Made by a program: the position numbers and the translations under genes. Shown one piece after another: positions 16,901-25,582 of a DNA stretch of 64,000 nucleotides. Under the pieces are notes generated by a model that did no database searches, was not told the origin of the DNA, and saw only the letters and a list, made by a program, of their open reading frames with translations. Origin of the DNA: Chitinophaga pinensis (GTDB taxonomy: Bacteria > Bacteroidota > Bacteroidia > 2-12-FULL-35-15). The DNA lies in the NCBI GenBank assembly GCA_945885475.1, contig CAMCYR010000005.1, positions 44,909 through 108,908 of the forward strand, read 5' to 3'. Position 1 is the stretch's first letter, and each line of letters starts with the position of its first letter.

Positions 16901-18411
16901 TGTGACAGAATTGTTCCTGATTTATCATCTGCAAATGAGATCAACTGATCGTTTACAACAGATAAAGAAAGATTTGCCGGCATTGGGATTCCTCGTTCAT
17001 CTTTTACAGTCACCGTCATTTTTACTTTTTCTCTTGGGAGGTATTTATCCTTATCCGTTTCTACGGAGATCGATAATTGTTTGTCTTTATTCACGAACGC
17101 TAATCGTTCGGAACGGGGAACTCCTTTTGAATCGAAAAGTGTAATTTGTGAAACTCCGATCGGGAAATTACTTGTGGGGAAAATAATTTTATTACTTCCT
17201 TTTTTTGCTACGATTTCAGTAGAATAGTATATTTTACCTCTCACTTGAGCAATTAAGGATAATTCTTCTGTTTCGCTTGTGTTTATTGTAACGCTTACTT
17301 CGCCAGAATTTGAATTGTCTACGTTCATTACATAGCCACGCGACAGTGCTTGAGGTAATGCAAATGTTTCGCTGATACCTTCTGGTTTGCTTATTTTTAT
17401 TGAATATTTTTCAGTGGATTGAGGCGTAATTTTAAATGTTCCCATACCCATATGAAAACTGCTGAAAGCGGCAACTTGTGTTCCTTTTTCGTTCAGTACG
17501 ATTCCTTCTACGTCGGCAGGTTTATCAAATTCGTTTAATGCTCTAAATGCAATAGTGCTCTCTAGTCCGGAAACAAGATCTCCACCTTCAGGAAAGGCAG
17601 TAAATTTAATAGTGTTCAATAAGATCGGAATTGAACGGGAGATACTTTCCGTAAGTCCATTGTATTCGATCATTACATTCAGCAAGCCATCGTTTGTTTT
17701 TAATTCTTTCGGGAGATCGAATTTTAAATATTTTAAACCATTCTCATCTGTTTCATCTGCTTTAGCGATAATTTGTTTTCCGTTTAAATTGGCAACAAAT
17801 TTTAATTTGTAATTGCTGAGCGGCTTATTTTCGTTTGTATTGAGTTCCAGTTTTGCAACCACCTCATCACCGGCTCCAAATGCTTTTTTCTCAAAATCTA
17901 ATTTCATTTTTAAATGGGGAAGAACAATGTCCTGAACTTGAAGTTCTTTTTCAAATACGTTCTCTGTACCTTCATTTTTCATCCAATTTGTATATGCTCT
18001 TACTTTGTAAATTCCTCCGAGAGCTTCATCATCTAATGAAAAGTCTCCTGCAGCAATACCGTTTTTAGCGATGATATGAATGCTTTTTTCAATGGTCCCT
18101 TTGGGGTTTAAAAATTCGACATGTACGATATCGCTTTTTTGTGATGCTTTCATTGTTTGTCCGTCACGAACATAGGTTGTAAACCAGATATCATCTCCCG
18201 GCTCATAAAAAGGCTTGTCAAATTGGACATACAATCTGTCTTCGGGAAGCTTTTGCTGGTAAGCTGTTAGTTTGGATTTTAGGGAGCGGATAAATTCGTT
18301 CTCCATTGCTAATTGGTAGTAATTGCTCGGGCTGATCCAAGCTACCAATGCCAGCATCACAAGACTGATTCCTGCGATCGGCATAATTCTGTTGATTTTT
18401 TTACTTTTCAT
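13972..18411 (-). CDS. Alpha-2-macroglobulin family protein with intact thioester
   Basis: About 1479 residues from the ATG at 18411. An N-terminal hydrophobic segment (IMPIAGISLVMLALVAW) anchors or exports it. MG-type domains follow (LYVQFDKPFYEPGDDIW is typical MG1/MG2), then a carboxypeptidase-regulatory-like domain (TVLDASTGK...TDENGKFIF), the central alpha-2-macroglobulin region (NTIYWNPNIEID), and the thioester site GCFEQTSC with Cys about 1004, inside an alpha/alpha-toroid TED domain, and a receptor-binding-like C-terminus. Bacterial members are periplasmic protease traps. No penicillin-binding protein 1C gene accompanies it, unlike the enterobacterial pair. An upstream ATG at 18621 would add 70 residues without a plausible signal peptide, so the internal start is preferred. 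Confidence 0.9.
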   Translation of the reverse strand: MKSKKINRIMPIAGISLVMLALVAWISPSNYYQLAMENEFIRSLKSKLTAYQQKLPEDRLYVQFDKPFYEPGDDIWFTTYVRDGQTMKASQKSDIVHVEFLNPKGTIEKSIHIIAKNGIAAGDFSLDDEALGGIYKVRAYTNWMKNEGTENVFEKELQVQDIVLPHLKMKLDFEKKAFGAGDEVVAKLELNTNENKPLSNYKLKFVANLNGKQIIAKADETDENGLKYLKFDLPKELKTNDGLLNVMIEYNGLTESISRSIPILLNTIKFTAFPEGGDLVSGLESTIAFRALNEFDKPADVEGIVLNEKGTQVAAFSSFHMGMGTFKITPQSTEKYSIKISKPEGISETFALPQALSRGYVMNVDNSNSGEVSVTINTSETEELSLIAQVRGKIYYSTEIVAKKGSNKIIFPTSNFPIGVSQITLFDSKGVPRSERLAFVNKDKQLSISVETDKDKYLPREKVKMTVTVKDERGIPMPANLSLSVVNDQLISFADDKSGTILSQLLLQQDIKEKVDEPAFYFNSKEAKADKALDNLLLTAGWRRFTWEKLMNENLQSATFLSERAIIAGTVLDASTGKIITNAKIKINNGGEYETDENGKFIFNKLDLSNPVTLSYSASGYSPQSQYIQNYDQGIVMYLYDSNYQRRIANIQLSSTSITKDADMADMVVIQNQAPMEAAGEHIRLEMAENSPLKFVNAIEKKSKKGKKENEAEGANKKDRPKHENIERENIQSFAEIVQGKAADNRVGRFRMAEAPKKPVQQQNTMTYYRARQFAAPIYDKEETVETRSDFRNTIYWNPNIEIDKSGIKTVEFYASDDITSFRTTVEGIASDGTIGRTEKNFFTQLPFAMTTKIPVEVATEDHVSIPLTLKNNTDKPLGGALTIISPEGLKATVIVPTAQIIMPGKAKTIYLDYTVLDKIGYGEFTISFRACGLGDAFTQKIKIAPKGFPVNASFSGQEMEKDFSFNMNKVVSGSVKMTFTAFPNVVNDLMKGVEGILSEPYGCFEQTSCTAYPNAMVLDYLKSTDSKDSKTISYASDLLNRGYKRLTTFEAKDKGYEWFGASPAHEGLTAYGIMEFTDMKNAGADVDQKMIDRTTEWLMSHKDGNGGFQREAHAYHDFGRISNTILNAYTVYALAEAGISDIKKEFEVSYKTAMETKDPYMLAMMANTAFKLKETDKGNEAMDALTAKQDKDGSWTGSTHSITYSQGKSLTIETTSLSILALLKTQGKNVTALQSAVQYLVGSRNGSGVFSSTQGTILALKALTEYAKFSKKTNEDGTVAIYVDGKKVAEKSYKAGEKGAIVIDGMEEFITGEGKHDVKIKYIGVKTALPYSVSASWSTTLPLSDATCAIDLKTKLATKTASVGETVRMTATITNKKNEEVPSTMAIIGIPAGFTVQPWQLKELQERKVFDYYEIVGNNIAVYYRGMGPKAVKEINLDLKAEMPGEYDSPASSAYLYYTNEFKTWSGMDKVTIKKAAI

Positions 18412-18780
18412 TGCGCTAGATTTTGATTTCTTTTGCCAATAAGATGCAAGTAGTTTTAGGATTCCATAATGCAGCTGAGATTTTTTTTCGTCTATTTCGT
18501 TCCAAACCGGAGTTCTCTTGTTATACAAGCCTTTCAAAAAAATTAAACACATAGATACATAGCTTTTTATTGTTCCCGTTCTGTGTGTTTTTATAGAAAA
18601 ATAAATTTTTAACAGAGACATTTCTCTATGTGAATGAAGCTTGCTTCATCTATGAAAAATTTGTAAAAAATCTATTTTTATTTAAAACGATTAGTCCAAT
18701 ACTGGAAATGATGACCAATCTAGAGAGTATTCTAAAAAACTATGTGTTTATGTGTTTAAAAGCGCTTAAGCCAATGAGAG
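18412..18780. other. 369-base stretch upstream of the alpha-2-macroglobulin gene
   Basis: Bases 18412-18621 remain open in frame with the alpha-2-macroglobulin gene but encode a basic sequence unlike a signal peptide. The rest, up to the VF530-type gene, is AT-rich with no convincing gene. No TAnnTTTG element was seen on the minus strand. Confidence 0.4.
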
Positions 18781-19002
18781 TTATTTTTCGTGTATTTCTA
18801 CAAAAAGATCTTCCACTTTTTTGCGTGCCCAAGGGGTGGCCCTAAGAAATTTCAAGCTGGATTTGATGCTGGGGTCTTTTTTAAAACAATTGATATCAAT
18901 ATGATACGACAGGTTTTCCCATCCATAAAAAGCAAGCAAATGATTCAATATCATTTCTAATGTTTTGCCATGCAGCGGATTATTTTGCTGTTCGGAATGC
19001 AT
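18781..19002 (-). CDS. VF530 family (DUF2132) small protein
   Basis: A 73-residue protein that matches the VF530/COG4628 pattern almost from end to end: [13 protein letters not shown] near the start, [14 protein letters not shown] and the [13 protein letters not shown] block at the C-terminus. VF530 proteins are small helical proteins annotated as DNA-binding; their role is not well established. It starts 8 bases after the stop of the RNA helicase gene on the same strand, so the two are likely co-transcribed. Confidence 0.88.
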   Translation of the reverse strand: MHSEQQNNPLHGKTLEMILNHLLAFYGWENLSYHIDINCFKKDPSIKSSLKFLRATPWARKKVEDLFVEIHEK

Positions 19003-19010
19003 CGAATTCT

Positions 19011-20339
19011 TTAATTTCTTCTGTAAGTTCTAATCTTAGCATCTTTTCCTTTCAGTTTTTCTTTTTGAGCAGGACCGCCAAGATTTACTTTTTTGTTCTT
19101 TTCCTTTTTCTCGTGAAATGCAGGGCCAGGAACATAAGTATCTTTCCCCTTTTTTTGTCGGATACGATCTGCCATTTTCGGCATTTCATCATCAGTTAAC
19201 ATTTTTGAAATAACTACTTCTGATGGCATGGGTTCGTAAGGAATCGCTTTGTTCATTACACGTTCAATCTCTATCTGGTAATCTTGTTCAATTTCATTGA
19301 TAAAGGTGATCGCTGTTCCTGCCTTGTTTGCTCTACCTGTTCTTCCGATACGGTGAATATAATCTTCGGGTGTTTCTGGAGTGTCAAAATTGATAACGTG
19401 CGTCACATCGGAGATATCTAAACCTCGGGCAAGAATATCCGTAGCGATCAATACGCGTTTGGTGCCTTCGTGAAATTGTCTTAGTGAATTGATACGGGCG
19501 GTTTGTGCAAGGTTGGAATGAATTACAGCCACATCATCTGTGAATTTATTTTTCATTTGCTCAAATAAATCATCAGCAAGTTTTTTTGTAGAGACAAATA
19601 CAAGAACTTTATTTAATTCGCCATCCGTTCTCAACAAATGGTCGAGTAGATTTACCTTGGTATTAAAATTCGGAACATGATAACAAACCTGAATGATCTG
19701 CTCGAGAGGAGTACCGTGTGGAGCAACTTCAATTTTTTGAGGCTCATAAAAATATTTTGCGATCACCTGCTCAATCTCCTCATTCATTGTTGCGGAGAAC
19801 ATCAGATTTTGTCTTTTTGATGGCAATGTTTCAAGGAAACTTAATAGCTGCTGACGGAATCCCAAACTAAGCATCTGATCAACTTCATCAATCACCAGTT
19901 GCTTTATATCTTTTAATCTCAATAATCCGGTCAAAGCAAGATCTACTAATCTCCCCGGAGTAGCTACAATAATATCCACACCATTATACACCAACTGCTT
20001 TTGGGTATTAATATTCGTTCCACCATAAACGGCTAAAAAACGGATACTTGTATAGCTACTTAGCTTCTCAATTTCTTTTACAATCTGCAAAACGAGTTCG
20101 CGTGTCGGAACAACGATTAGGACACGGGGGTGTTTTTGATCCGAATATTTTAACTGACGGAGAATTGGCAGTAAGTATGCAAAGGTCTTTCCTGTTCCTG
20201 TTTGAGCAATCCCTATCAGGTCTTTCCCGGACATGATCACGGGGAATGCTTTCTCCTGAATTGGAGTAGGTTGAACATAACCCAGGTCATCCAGAGCGCT
20301 AATCAGGGGTTTGTTTAAGTTTAATTGTTCAAAATTCAC
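19011..20339 (-). CDS. DEAD-box RNA helicase, RhlE-like
   Basis: A 442-residue two-domain RNA helicase. Motifs: Q motif PTPIQ (residues 24-28), Walker A AQTGTGKT (45-52), PTREL, TPGR, motif II DEVD (151-154, a variant of DEAD), SAT, ARGLDI and HRIGRTGR. The C-terminal tail is short and basic ([12 protein letters not shown]), as in cold-induced RhlE-type helicases that act on ribosome assembly or RNA turnover. The VF530 gene follows directly. A variant -7 sequence (TACCTTTA on the minus strand, about 20362-20369) lies just upstream. Confidence 0.92.
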   Translation of the reverse strand: MNFEQLNLNKPLISALDDLGYVQPTPIQEKAFPVIMSGKDLIGIAQTGTGKTFAYLLPILRQLKYSDQKHPRVLIVVPTRELVLQIVKEIEKLSSYTSIRFLAVYGGTNINTQKQLVYNGVDIIVATPGRLVDLALTGLLRLKDIKQLVIDEVDQMLSLGFRQQLLSFLETLPSKRQNLMFSATMNEEIEQVIAKYFYEPQKIEVAPHGTPLEQIIQVCYHVPNFNTKVNLLDHLLRTDGELNKVLVFVSTKKLADDLFEQMKNKFTDDVAVIHSNLAQTARINSLRQFHEGTKRVLIATDILARGLDISDVTHVINFDTPETPEDYIHRIGRTGRANKAGTAITFINEIEQDYQIEIERVMNKAIPYEPMPSEVVISKMLTDDEMPKMADRIRQKKGKDTYVPGPAFHEKKEKNKKVNLGGPAQKEKLKGKDAKIRTYRRN

Positions 20340-20564
20340 TGTTATTGATTTAAATGGACTGTAAAGGTAGCTTAAACTATTGTACCAAAGGCTTTCTTTA
20401 CCAAAAAAATAGTAAAGGCATTCTTATTGTGTTGATTCGTTTGCCAACTAAATATTTTATAAAAAAGATTTTAAAATAGAAGTACAAAACAAAACCTTGC
20501 AAGATAATTTTTAGGTTTACCTCATTCCTTACTCTAATTATTTTTATTTTATTGATCAAGTAAA

Positions 20565-22499
20565 TTAATCCTCAGTTTTATAGATCCAAATAATTCCATT
20601 TTTATTCTCGAATCTCTCAATCAATCCTTTTTCAAAAAGTTCTCCTATACTTAATTCTGCCGTTTCAAGTGAGACATTGTTTAAAAAAGAAAATTCACTT
20701 GTTGTCATGTTATTAAACTTTTTAAACAAATTTATAGCACTAAGACTCCATTTCTTTTTTACTGCATTAGGAATTAACTTTTTAATTACTTCCTCAAATT
20801 TTTCATACGATTGAATACCTTTTAAGATTAATTTCGTTTCTGATCCATCAATAAACAGAAATGTAGGAAAAGAAGTGATTTTATTTTCTGCTGTTAATCG
20901 CAAATCCTCTTGGAAAAGTTCTATTGCTTTTCCTTTCATATCATTAAGGAGAATAGAGGAATCTAATCCGCAGCTCAATGCCGCATTTTCAATCCATTCT
21001 GCATTAGTAATATTTTTTTTCTCAAGAAATAACATTTCTTTTAATCGTCTCAGAAACAAAATAGCCTTATTATTATTTTGTATTTGAGCAGCTTTAAAAG
21101 CTATAGAAGGGGGGAAGGAAGAGTTTAATGGATCTTCAATCCAAACATCTCCATCCAATGGAATGGAATAGTTTTTACTCACATTTTCCCAGTGTTGAGA
21201 TACGTCTGAAGGGGTCTTGATAGTCCCTTTGTCGTAACCAATCCATGACGGAAGTAATCCTCCCATATGATATTCAATATTGAGATAATCATCATATTCT
21301 AATTTTAATTTTCTAAGAATGGGTTGAATCACCCAACAGGTTGAACAAACGGGGTCTGTGAAATACAAAACTTTTATTGGTTTTATTAATTCATCAACAC
21401 AATTATCTTCCTGATCCGAAACTAAAGGAACGATGTATCCTCGCTCGCTATGTAATTTCGGATTTAAAAATAGTTTTTTTAATTCCCTTCCTTGTTCAAT
21501 GTGGTTGGCTAAGTTGATTGATCTTTTATCATAAAAGCTCCTGAAAATATTTTCACTGTTATCAAATTGATCAAAAAATGAAGCGAGTGCATTTGCATCC
21601 AAAATAGCATTTGTTGTTCCAGCACTTGTAAAAGGTAATGCCAAATGTGCGGCATCTCCAATAAGACCGATGTTACTTTTATGAAAAGCAGGAAGTACGT
21701 CAAAGTCGCGTGTATTCCAAACGTATGTGCTAGAAAAATTATTTGCATCAAGGATTTCTGTTACTTCACTTGGAAAATCTTTTAGCATTTCTTTGCAAAA
21801 TAAACTCAATTGCTCAGGACTCGATTCTTCGCAGCCATCACTGAAAGTGGCATCGTACTGCATAAACCATACTACTTCATCAGCAGAAACGGGAATAAAT
21901 CCAAAGGCTAAACCCTTTTCTTTACTTTGATATTTTTGAAAAATAGCTGCTTGCTGATTCGCGATCGAACTTCTGCTAGAAATACCTACAATTTCCTTTA
22001 CATCTATATTGCTAAAATTTACTTTACCAAAAAGAGTATCACGCACTTTAGAATTGCTTCCATCTGCGCCAATAAAAATATCACCATATTCTATAGCACC
22101 GTTTTCAAATACAGCAGCAACTGCTTTTTCGTTTTCGAAAATAAAATGCGAAAAAACTCTTCCTTGCTTTAATGTATTCGTATCAAAAAGTTGATAGAAG
22201 AAAGAAATTAAACTGGAACGTTTTAAGCAACACCAACCATCCAATTGAATTTTTATCAATTCTTCCTTATTGATTTTTTTTAAACTAAATTGATTTACCT
22301 TTTTGGATAGGAGTGGTGCTTTGGCATCAGGAAAGAAATCTTTTAAAATAGAATAACCATCAGCACTCATTAAAAAAGCGTGACCTCTACCCTCAATTCC
22401 AATAGCTTTTTCATTTACTATAACATCGATATTTTTTCTGCGTAACAAAATGCCTAATGTAAGCCCAGCAATGCCGCCTCCTATTATAACAACTTTCAT
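20565..22499 (-). CDS. FAD monooxygenase - DsbA/thioredoxin-fold - winged-helix fusion
   Basis: A 644-residue fusion. Residues 1-~370 form a group A flavin monooxygenase (PHBH/TetX-like): IGGGIAGLTLG dinucleotide site, GADGSNSKVR (DG motif) and GLIGDAAHLALPF (GD motif). Residues ~380-590 form a DsbA/SpxH-type thioredoxin fold with the redox pair in DPVCSTCW and a cis-Pro-type TSFPTF. The last ~50 residues look like a winged helix (EFSFLNNVSLETAELSIGELFEKGLIER). DsbA-like proteins of the SpxH type are ClpXP adaptors or oxidoreductases; why one is joined to a monooxygenase is unknown to me. Its start overlaps the aminotransferase stop by 4 bases, so the two are coupled. A sequencing-induced fusion looks unlikely because the frame is intact for 1.9 kb. 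Confidence 0.85.
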   Translation of the reverse strand: MKVVIIGGGIAGLTLGILLRRKNIDVIVNEKAIGIEGRGHAFLMSADGYSILKDFFPDAKAPLLSKKVNQFSLKKINKEELIKIQLDGWCCLKRSSLISFFYQLFDTNTLKQGRVFSHFIFENEKAVAAVFENGAIEYGDIFIGADGSNSKVRDTLFGKVNFSNIDVKEIVGISSRSSIANQQAAIFQKYQSKEKGLAFGFIPVSADEVVWFMQYDATFSDGCEESSPEQLSLFCKEMLKDFPSEVTEILDANNFSSTYVWNTRDFDVLPAFHKSNIGLIGDAAHLALPFTSAGTTNAILDANALASFFDQFDNSENIFRSFYDKRSINLANHIEQGRELKKLFLNPKLHSERGYIVPLVSDQEDNCVDELIKPIKVLYFTDPVCSTCWVIQPILRKLKLEYDDYLNIEYHMGGLLPSWIGYDKGTIKTPSDVSQHWENVSKNYSIPLDGDVWIEDPLNSSFPPSIAFKAAQIQNNNKAILFLRRLKEMLFLEKKNITNAEWIENAALSCGLDSSILLNDMKGKAIELFQEDLRLTAENKITSFPTFLFIDGSETKLILKGIQSYEKFEEVIKKLIPNAVKKKWSLSAINLFKKFNNMTTSEFSFLNNVSLETAELSIGELFEKGLIERFENKNGIIWIYKTED

Positions 22500-23659
22500 T
22501 TTAGCACACTTTTTATTCGCTGAATAGCCTCGTTTAGTATTTGATCAGATGTTGCGAAACTCATTCGAATATATCCATCAGCGCCATCACCAAACCATTT
22601 TTTTAAACCAGGAACAACAGCCACTTTGGCTTCTTTCAAAAGAAATTCCTGCATTTCTTGACTCGATTTTTTTGTGGCTGCAATGTTTGTAAACGCAACG
22701 TAACAGCCCTCTGGCGCCACACAACTAAATCCTGGTATCGTATTGAGTTCATCCACAAGCAATGTTCGCATGGATGAAAGATGCTTCAAAAAATCGCTTA
22801 ACCAATAGTCACATTTTGTTAATGCAGTTGTTGCAGCTACTTGAGATAATACATTTGCTCCATGTATCGTTGAATTATGTAAAGAGGCATCGATCAATCT
22901 TGAAAAATGATTTTGGTTGTGAGCCATAACTGCTCCAATACGCAATCCCGCTAATCCGTATGATTTACTGAAGCCCGTTATAGTAATTGTTCTATTTCTA
23001 ATCTCTTGATCGATAGAAGCAATACTTGTAAAAACGTTTGGATAAAAAACAATATCACTCCAAATCTCATCAGATAAAATAATCAAATTATGTTTGCAAG
23101 CTATAGTTCCTAATTGAATCAATTCGTCTTTCGTGAAAACTTTACCTGTCGGATTTAAGGGATTACAAAGACAAATAAGTTTCGTTTTATTTGTGATTAA
23201 GGTTTCCATTTGCTCGAAATTCACTTTTGAAGTCCCCGGAGGTATTGCAAAAGGAACTGCGACTGCGCCAATAGACTCGATTGAATAACGAAATAAAAAA
23301 TCTACAGGATCAAAGATAATTGCTTCTTCGCCCGGTAAAAGAAAGGCCTTACATGTTAAAAAAATACCGAAGGCAGCACTGTCTACAGGAAAAGTAAATG
23401 CGGGAGAAACAGGTACCTTTCGTTTTTTCTGATAATAATTTGCAACACTTTCCTTAAAATCAGGAAGACCTTCAGGCGGTCCATAACAAAAATATCTATC
23501 CTTTGTAAAAACGGAAATTGACTCCGCTATTTCGGGCGCACTCGGAAAATCAGGGTCTGCAGCTGTCAAAGGAATAACATCCGAGGGGAACGTTGCCCAG
23601 CGCAGATTGTAAGCGCGTTTTTTTAAAAGTTCTAAATTAATGGCGTTGTTTTCAAACAT
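22496..23659 (-). CDS. PLP-dependent aminotransferase (class I/II, PatB/MalY-like)
   Basis: A 387-residue fold-type I PLP enzyme. The N-terminal VIPLTAADPDFPSAPEI resembles the MalY/PatB signature, NPLNPTGKVF is the substrate-loop motif, DEIWSD holds the PLP-ring Asp, and the Schiff-base Lys is in TGFSKSYGLAGLRIG; the final Arg is in GYIRMSFA. It could be an aminotransferase or a C-S lyase. It overlaps the monooxygenase-DsbA fusion by 4 bases, so the pair probably modifies one amino-acid-derived substrate. It begins 33 bases beyond the tRNA-Lys terminator, with no consensus promoter visible between. Confidence 0.88.
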   Translation of the reverse strand: MFENNAINLELLKKRAYNLRWATFPSDVIPLTAADPDFPSAPEIAESISVFTKDRYFCYGPPEGLPDFKESVANYYQKKRKVPVSPAFTFPVDSAAFGIFLTCKAFLLPGEEAIIFDPVDFLFRYSIESIGAVAVPFAIPPGTSKVNFEQMETLITNKTKLICLCNPLNPTGKVFTKDELIQLGTIACKHNLIILSDEIWSDIVFYPNVFTSIASIDQEIRNRTITITGFSKSYGLAGLRIGAVMAHNQNHFSRLIDASLHNSTIHGANVLSQVAATTALTKCDYWLSDFLKHLSSMRTLLVDELNTIPGFSCVAPEGCYVAFTNIAATKKSSQEMQEFLLKEAKVAVVPGLKKWFGDGADGYIRMSFATSDQILNEAIQRIKSVLK

Positions 23660-23692
23660 AGTTTTTAAAATTAAGAATTTAAATTTTAATTT

Positions 23693-23734
23693 AAAAAAAA
23701 ACTCTCAAATCAAAAGATTTGAGAGTTTTTTTTT
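23693..23734 (-). terminator. Rho-independent terminator of tRNA-Lys
   Basis: An 11-bp perfect GC-containing stem (23701-23711 with 23716-23726) with an AAAA loop is flanked by 8 A and 8 T, so it works on either strand. It lies just downstream of the leftward tRNA-Lys gene. Confidence 0.85.
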
Positions 23735-23752
23735 ATTGTTTAACCACTAACG

Positions 23753-23825
23753 TGATCCCGCTGGGATTCGAACCCAGGACCCCTACATTAAAAGTGTAAT
23801 GCTCTACCAGCTGAGCTACGGAATC
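23753..23825 (-). tRNA. tRNA-Lys (anticodon TTT)
   Basis: A full 73-base cloverleaf on the minus strand. The acceptor GATTCCG pairs with CGGGATC (one T-G), the D arm is GCTC..GAGC, and the anticodon stem TTACA/TGTAG encloses loop CTTTTAA with anticodon TTT. The T arm is CTGGG-TTCGAAT-CCCAG and the discriminator base is A. CCA is not encoded. Confidence 0.97.
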
Positions 23826-23877
23826 TAGTCTACACTTTTATTGCAGTCCCTAAAACGAGTATATGATTTTGGGAGTG

Positions 23878-23908
23878 CAAATATAGATGCATTATTTAAT
23901 TTTGCAAA
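23878..23908 (-). promoter_or_regulatory. Consensus Bacteroidota promoter for tRNA-Lys
   Basis: On the minus strand, TTTG (23908-23905), a 19-base spacer and TATATTTG (23885-23878) match the TTTG-N19-21-TAnnTTTG consensus. The element lies 52 bases ahead of the tRNA 5' end. Confidence 0.8.
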
Positions 23909-24054
23909 GCCTTTTTTAATAAAAACCAAATTATTTTCTTTCTATCTGATTATCAGTCTATTTCGCTTTGGTTGATTATCAGTTTCACTAGTCCCTCAAT
24001 GATTTAAACTTATAGGTGAAAGAAGCGGATATATCGTAAAAAAGTGGTATAATT

Positions 24055-24531
24055 GTGAATAACCTTTTTATTCTTTTGAGCAATTATCTTGAAATAAAAC
24101 CCGTATTAGGTCTTTCTGATCTGCTTTTTGGTTCAACAATGGCCGAAGCTGAAAAGGTGTTCGGAAAAGCAGAAGAGTCTGAATTTTTGGAAGATATCGA
24201 AGAGTTTCAATCTACTGTCTGGCATTATTTTGCAAGAGGATTCTCTCTCTTTTTTGACGAAAATAAAAATCAACTTTTTTGTTGTGTTGAAATTGATAAT
24301 CCGGGAGTGCTCTTGTGGGGGAATAAAATCTTTGACATGAACGAAAAGCAGATCATTGAATTGTTTAAGAGCAAAGGAATAAATGTGTTTGAAACGGAAG
24401 TTCATGAATGGGGAGAAAAACGATTAAGCTTTGACGATACTAACATTGATTTCTATTTTGAAAAAAATAAATTGAGTTCTATTAATTATGGTATGTCTGA
24501 AATGGATCTGCCTCTTATATTCCCAAACTAA
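24055..24531 (+). CDS. Hypothetical protein upstream of aroK
   Basis: A 158-residue acidic protein of unknown family. Features are a repeated-looking LLFGSTMAEAEKVFGKAEE segment, aromatic-rich strands (VWHYFARGFSLFFDE) and FYFEKNKLSSINYG, which read like an alpha/beta fold of the immunity-protein or SMI1 style, but I cannot assign it. The start is a GTG at 24055, because a stop lies 5 codons upstream and the next ATG (24139) would cut into conserved-looking sequence. Its stop overlaps the aroK start (TAATG), so the two are translationally coupled. Confidence 0.65.
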   Translation: MNNLFILLSNYLEIKPVLGLSDLLFGSTMAEAEKVFGKAEESEFLEDIEEFQSTVWHYFARGFSLFFDENKNQLFCCVEIDNPGVLLWGNKIFDMNEKQIIELFKSKGINVFETEVHEWGEKRLSFDDTNIDFYFEKNKLSSINYGMSEMDLPLIFPN

Positions 24532-25046
24532 TGTCAAAAATATTTTTAACCGGATACATGGGTAGCGGAAAGTCTTCTACTGGTAAACTATTGGCTTCTC
24601 AGCTTGATTATAATTTTATTGATCTGGATAAGTTCATCGAAAAGGAATATAAAATGACTATTCCTGAAATATTTTCTTCGAAAGGCGAAAAAGAATTCAG
24701 AGCAATGGAGCATAACTGTCTTAAAAAAGTGGTTGAAAAAGAAAATACCGTTGTTGCATGTGGTGGAGGAACTCCTTGTTATTATGGTAATATGGAACTG
24801 ATGAACAATAACGGGACAACCGTTTATTTGAAAATGAGTGTAGACACCTTGGTGAATCGCTTGTTACATGCAAAAGATAAACGTCCATTGATCCTGAATA
24901 AAACGGAGAAGGAATTAAAGGAGTTTGTAAACCGTCAGTTAGAAAAACGCGAAGATATCTATCACAAGGCGCAGTATATTGTTAAGGCAAAAGAATTAAA
25001 TGTTCAGGAACTTGCCGATTTTATAAAAGAGCAGATTGGTGTCTAG
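24531..25046 (+). CDS. aroK: Shikimate kinase
   Basis: A 171-residue shikimate kinase: P-loop GYMGSGKSS (residues 7-15), DLDKFIE with the shikimate-binding Asp, EKEFRAME with the conserved Arg, the CGGGTP motif, and the lid Arg in KDKRPLI. It phosphorylates the 3-hydroxyl of shikimate in the chorismate pathway. The length is typical. It overlaps the upstream hypothetical gene by one base and converges with the phosphoribosyltransferase gene 7 bases on. Confidence 0.95.
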   Translation: MSKIFLTGYMGSGKSSTGKLLASQLDYNFIDLDKFIEKEYKMTIPEIFSSKGEKEFRAMEHNCLKKVVEKENTVVACGGGTPCYYGNMELMNNNGTTVYLKMSVDTLVNRLLHAKDKRPLILNKTEKELKEFVNRQLEKREDIYHKAQYIVKAKELNVQELADFIKEQIGV

Positions 25047-25053
25047 ACTTTTA

Positions 25054-25554
25054 TTAACTCAGATATACGCTTTCTTTCCCTTTTTTTAATTCAACAGTAA
25101 TGTGCTCTTGCAGTGTAGTGGATAAAGACAATCCAACAAAATCTGCCTTGATCGGGTAACGGTTGTGTCCACGATCTACCAAAACAGCTGTTGTTAAACG
25201 TTTTACAGGTGAAATAAGAAATGGTTTTGCTCCAAATATCAATGTTCTTCCAGAATTCAATACGTCGTCAACCAAGATAATCACCTTGTTCTTTAATTCT
25301 TTATCCGCTAATGAAATTTTTATTTCTGCAGAAGCAGGATTTTCCTTATTGATCTTTATTTCGATCAATTTGGCTTTGATCGGAGAGATTTTTTGTAACA
25401 CATCCGCAATACGTTTTGCAAATAAATAACCATTTTCGGAGATGCCAGCAACAATAATTTCTTTCTCACCATAATTGTTTTCGTAGATCTGAAATGCAAT
25501 ACGGTTTATTTTTTGTTCTATTTGCTTACTGTTTAGAATTAATGTTTTGCTCAT
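25054..25554 (-). CDS. PyrR-like phosphoribosyltransferase
   Basis: About 166 residues from the ATG at 25554 (MSKTLIL); the longer frame from 25632 would overlap the upstream peptidase gene by 50 bases. The PRPP-binding loop reads VIILVDDVLNSGRT, the motif of type I phosphoribosyltransferases, and a GISENGYLFA pyrophosphate loop precedes it. The arrangement resembles PyrR/uracil phosphoribosyltransferases. It could be a regulator or a salvage enzyme; no pyr gene is nearby. Confidence 0.82.
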   Translation of the reverse strand: MSKTLILNSKQIEQKINRIAFQIYENNYGEKEIIVAGISENGYLFAKRIADVLQKISPIKAKLIEIKINKENPASAEIKISLADKELKNKVIILVDDVLNSGRTLIFGAKPFLISPVKRLTTAVLVDRGHNRYPIKADFVGLSLSTTLQEHITVELKKGKESVYLS

Positions 25555-25582
25555 CTCTTTAAATATATTGATTGGTGTTTTT

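Noticed and set aside
18630..18845. Plus-strand 71-codon frame across the VF530 gene end
   Set aside because: Overlaps a clear VF530-family gene on the other strand and has no motif.
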